From contig JAKZSO010000013.1 in the NCBI GenBank assembly GCA_047517625.1, positions 1-7,444 of the forward strand: DNA of 7,444 nucleotides, read 5' to 3'. The notes below the pieces were generated by a model, which saw only the letters and a program-made list of their open reading frames with translations, did no database searches and had not been told where the DNA came from. Shown here piece after piece: positions 4,963 to 7,444 of this stretch. A program made the position numbers and the translations under genes. The DNA comes from JABHVE01 sp047517625 (GTDB lineage Bacteria > Pseudomonadota > Alphaproteobacteria > UBA2966 > CAIVPW01). How positions within the stretch are numbered: the stretch's first letter is position 1; each line of letters starts with the position of its first letter.

Positions 4963-5736
4963 CTAGCCGTCCAAGACCATCCCGTCATAGGCGGGCTCAA
5001 CACCCTCAGGAAGCTCGCCGGCCAGAGTGCGATAATCCAGCTGAGAAGTCATGTGGGTCAGAACCGCCCGCCGGGGCCTTACCCGTTCGATCATTTTCAA
5101 TGCGACTTCCACATTCGCGTGGGTCGGGTGAAAATCGTATTTCAGGGAATCGACGATCCAGACATCGACCCCCTGCAATGCTTCGAAGGCCGCCTCGTCC
5201 AGGCCAACTAGGTCGGTGGAATAGGCGATCGGACCGAAACGAAACCCCAATGAAGTCATCCGGCCGTGTTTTTGGCCGTAGGGGGTGATCGAGATTCCGC
5301 CGACCTCAAATGGCCCGTCGATTTCCACGGGAGCGACGAAGGGCTTGTAGCCTGAGGGTGTATCCGGCGCGAACGCATAATCAAACCGTGACGTCAGGGA
5401 TCGGATGGTCTCCGGGCTGCCAAAAACATCAATGGGCTGGCGGCTGCCATGGTAGATCCCGCGCAAATCATCCATGCCATGGGTGTGGTCTGCGTGATCG
5501 TGGGTAAACAACACGGCGTCCACGCGATCGATGCCAAAAGTCAGACATTGCTGGCGCAGGTCGGGGCTGGCGTCCACCAAGATCCGGGTGTCGCCCCGCT
5601 CCACTAAAATTGACGCCCGCATGCGCCGATTTTTGGGCTCGTTGGGGTCGCACGCTTCCCAATTGCCAGCCCCGTCCTTGCCGCCAATTCGTGGAACGCC
5701 GCCAGAGGCGCCGCATCCCAAAATGGTGACCTTCAC
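4963..5736 (-). CDS. Metallo-beta-lactamase-fold hydrolase, PhnP-like
   Basis: This 257-residue cytoplasmic enzyme belongs to the MBL-fold phosphodiesterase group that includes PhnP (phosphoribosyl cyclic phosphodiesterase). The N-terminus MKVTILGCGASGGVPRIGG is characteristic. The metal-binding motif THDHADH is at 78-84. Further probable ligands are His157 (YGQKHG), Asp175 (YSTDLVGL) and His228 (VLTHMTSQLDY). The ending AYDGMVL is also shared with PhnP. No phosphonate genes are nearby, so the substrate may differ from PhnP's; it is better called a PhnP-like hydrolase of unknown substrate. The start is GTG 5736-5734, overlapping the tatD stop as GTGA, with GGAG about 11 nt upstream. Its place after metG and tatD is a common alphaproteobacterial order. 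Confidence 0.94.
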   Translation of the reverse strand: MKVTILGCGASGGVPRIGGKDGAGNWEACDPNEPKNRRMRASILVERGDTRILVDASPDLRQQCLTFGIDRVDAVLFTHDHADHTHGMDDLRGIYHGSRQPIDVFGSPETIRSLTSRFDYAFAPDTPSGYKPFVAPVEIDGPFEVGGISITPYGQKHGRMTSLGFRFGPIAYSTDLVGLDEAAFEALQGVDVWIVDSLKYDFHPTHANVEVALKMIERVRPRRAVLTHMTSQLDYRTLAGELPEGVEPAYDGMVLDG

Positions 5737-6518
5737 AACGTTGGCCGCTCCGCCCGGTCAAACAGGTCGAAGAAATTGGCAGTGGTGGTGTCCGCCAACT
5801 CGTCCACCGCAATGCCCTTCAAATCAGCAATTTGCCGGGCAGTGTGGACGACGAAGGCCGGCTCGTTGCGCTTGCCACGGTTGGGTACCGGGGCCAAAAA
5901 TGGCGCGTCGGTTTCGAGCAGCAATCGGTTCAGGGGCAGGTCCGTCACCGTCGTCCGCAGCTCTTCCGCCGCACGGAAAGTGACGATGCCAGCGACCGAA
6001 ATGTAAAAACCCAGATCCATGGCGCCCCACGCCAATTCGCGACCGGTGCTGAAGCAATGGATCACCCCGCGAAAAGGGCCTTTGGCCATTTCATCGGCGA
6101 GGATATCCACGGTTTCCTTGTCCGCCGAGCGCGAATGAACGACAAGCGGCAGGCCGGTGGCCCGGGCCGCGGCAATGTGGGTGCGAAACGACTTTTCCTG
6201 ATCTTCCCGCGGGCTGTGCTCGTAATGATAATCCAGGCCTGACTCGCCGATCGCGACAACCTCTGGAAACGCGCACAGGGCCGCGATTTCGGATGCGGTT
6301 ACGTGCTTGTGATCCTTGGCCTCGTGGGGATGGACGCCGACAGTGCTGTAGACCTCATCGAATTTCCCAGCGATTCTCCGCAAGCGTTCAGCATGGTCCA
6401 AATGGGTCGAGATCGTGACCATTGCCGCGATGCCAGCTTCGTTGGCCCTGGCCACCACCCCGTCCAGATCTTCGGCAAAGTTGGGAAAATCCAGATGGCA
6501 GTGACTATCGACGAGCAT
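5733..6518 (-). CDS. tatD: TatD family metal-dependent hydrolase/DNase
   Basis: TatD-type TIM-barrel hydrolases are metal-dependent nucleases or phosphoesterases. Despite the name, they are not needed for Tat export. The 261-residue protein has the expected ligands: His6 and His8 in DSHCHLD (4-10), Glu92 in AIGESGLDY (89-97), His128 in VVHSR, His154 in IHCFSG-like IHCFST, and Asp204 in LLETDAPFL (200-208). NRGKRNEPAFV near the C-terminus is also typical. YSTVGVHPHEA (57-67) is the usual second-strand motif. It starts at ATG 6518-6516, six bases after the metG stop, with only a weak GTGAGA upstream. It overlaps the next gene by four bases, so translation is probably coupled across the three genes. 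Members of this placement are often annotated YcfH/TatD. Confidence 0.95.
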   Translation of the reverse strand: MLVDSHCHLDFPNFAEDLDGVVARANEAGIAAMVTISTHLDHAERLRRIAGKFDEVYSTVGVHPHEAKDHKHVTASEIAALCAFPEVVAIGESGLDYHYEHSPREDQEKSFRTHIAAARATGLPLVVHSRSADKETVDILADEMAKGPFRGVIHCFSTGRELAWGAMDLGFYISVAGIVTFRAAEELRTTVTDLPLNRLLLETDAPFLAPVPNRGKRNEPAFVVHTARQIADLKGIAVDELADTTTANFFDLFDRAERPTL

Positions 6519-6524
6519 GGTGTC

Positions 6525-7444
6525 TCACGGTCGCTCGGGCTCCGCCTCGATGCGAGGGAACAATGGTTCGGGCTTGGGTAGAGCGGTGCCCGGAACCAGC
6601 GCCCCGCCCTCCCCCAATTGATCAAACCCGCGAGCGTCGGCCGAGATCGCCAATTGGTCCAACAGCCGCCCGGCACTATCCGGCATCAAGGGCTGCACCA
6701 AAACGCCGATGTGGCGAATGACTTCCGTAAGGACATACAGGACCGTCGCCGCCCGATCCGGGTCCGTCTTGCGCAGTTTCCACGGCGCCTGGGCGTCGAC
6801 GTAGCGGTTCCCAGACCCAATCACCTCCCAGATGTGACTGATCGCGATGTGAATTTGCTGGCGGTCGATTGCGGCGCGGGCAAGGTCAAGCATGCCAGTC
6901 GCGGCACCAAGCAATTCCCGGTCGTGGTCCGTCTGCTCCCCGGGTTCTGGGACCGCACCGCCGCAGTAGCTTTGAACCATGCTGAGGACGCGCTGGGCCA
7001 GATTTCCTATGTCGTTCGCCAGGTCGCCGTTGGCGCGGTTGATGAAGGCCTCCTGGGAAAAGTTCCCGTCGTTGCCGAAAGGCACTTCGCGCATCAGAAA
7101 ATAGCGCAACGGATCCAACCCATATTTTTCGATCAGGGCCGCCGGATGAATGGCGTTGCCCGCTGACTTAGACATTTTCTCACCTTCGACCGTCCACCAA
7201 CCATGGGCGAACACCCGCCGCGGCGGTTTCAGGCCGGCAGCCATCAAAAACGCCGGCCAATAGACCGTGTGGAACCGCAAAATATCCTTACCCACAATGT
7301 GCACATCGGCGGGCCAGTATCGCTGGTAATCCTCAGATTCCGTGTCGGGGTAGCCTGCCGCCGTCATGTAGTTGGTGAGCGCATCAATCCACACATACAT
7401 GATGTGGTCGGGCGCATCTGGCACAGGGATGCCCCAGCGAAAAC
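6525..7444 (-). CDS. metG: Methionyl-tRNA synthetase, C-terminal two-thirds (5' end beyond window)
   Basis: MetG attaches methionine to tRNA-Met in the cytoplasm. The frame remains open to the right edge, reading FRWGIPVPDAPDHIMYVWIDALTNY. The gene therefore continues past 7444, and the GTG at 7424 is an internal Val. Visible motifs are VHIVGKDILRFHTVYWPAFL, FAHGWWTVEGEKMSKSAGN with the class I KMSKS signature at 7164-7178, then DPLRYFLMREV. The anticodon-binding helical domain includes NRYVDAQAPWKLRK. The HIGH motif lies outside the window. The protein stops soon after the anticodon domain (ending EPERP) and has no C-terminal EMAP-like tRNA-binding domain, as is usual for the roughly 510-residue alphaproteobacterial form. 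tatD follows after 6 nt. Confidence 0.97.
   Translation of the reverse strand, partial: FRWGIPVPDAPDHIMYVWIDALTNYMTAAGYPDTESEDYQRYWPADVHIVGKDILRFHTVYWPAFLMAAGLKPPRRVFAHGWWTVEGEKMSKSAGNAIHPAALIEKYGLDPLRYFLMREVPFGNDGNFSQEAFINRANGDLANDIGNLAQRVLSMVQSYCGGAVPEPGEQTDHDRELLGAATGMLDLARAAIDRQQIHIAISHIWEVIGSGNRYVDAQAPWKLRKTDPDRAATVLYVLTEVIRHIGVLVQPLMPDSAGRLLDQLAISADARGFDQLGEGGALVPGTALPKPEPLFPRIEAEPERP

Noticed and set aside
7422..7424. GTG at 7424 as the metG start
   Set aside because: The frame is open to the window edge with family-typical residues (FRWGIPV) before it, and the catalytic N-terminal half would be missing.

Overview
The window reads as housekeeping chromosome of an alphaproteobacterium. 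GC is high, and GroES, GroEL, MetG, TatD and the PhnP-type hydrolase all have alphaproteobacterial-looking sequences. The run metG, tatD, metallo-beta-lactamase-fold hydrolase is an order I know from many Alphaproteobacteria. A Rhodospirillales-like origin is plausible, but the order cannot be fixed from this sequence alone. There is no sign of phage, plasmid, insertion sequence, CRISPR, tRNA or rRNA.

Layout. On the plus strand, the 3' part of groES (1-269) is followed after an unusually roomy 164-nt gap by complete groEL (434-2083), a 185-nt trailer and a strong intrinsic terminator (2269-2303). A small predicted alpha/beta-barrel protein gene follows (2353-2685). It converges on a minus-strand gene so tightly that the two stop codons share one CTAG.

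On the minus strand, reading leftwards from the right edge, the first block is metG (partial, 3' end), tatD and a PhnP-like hydrolase (7444 to 4963), compactly arranged. After a 178-nt AT-rich gap comes a second block: mazG, a GrpB/UPF0157 nucleotidyltransferase-fold gene and a YdfG-type short-chain dehydrogenase (4784 to 2682). Junctions inside the blocks are 6-nt gaps or 1-4-nt overlaps, which suggests translational coupling. mazG carries two frame changes, so as written it is broken.

Functional picture. groES/groEL make the folding chamber. metG charges initiator and elongator tRNA-Met. tatD and the PhnP-like enzyme are metal-dependent hydrolases. MazG cleaves non-canonical or excess NTPs. 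The SDR is probably an NADP-dependent 3-hydroxy acid (serine-type) dehydrogenase.

The least expected feature is a family of short imperfect palindromes in the gene-free gaps. Two copies lie in tandem between groES and groEL, one full and one half copy lie in the opposite orientation just after groEL, and a long-loop variant lies upstream of mazG. Their shared architecture is an outer stem CAGAT/ATCTG, an invariant TGA on the 3' side, an inner stem whose sequence changes while pairing is kept, and, in the two groES-groEL copies, a tail CGGCAATTTA that is only partly kept elsewhere. This looks like a dispersed, structure-constrained repeat (REP/BIME-like) or a repeated RNA/operator element. I do not recognise it as a named family.
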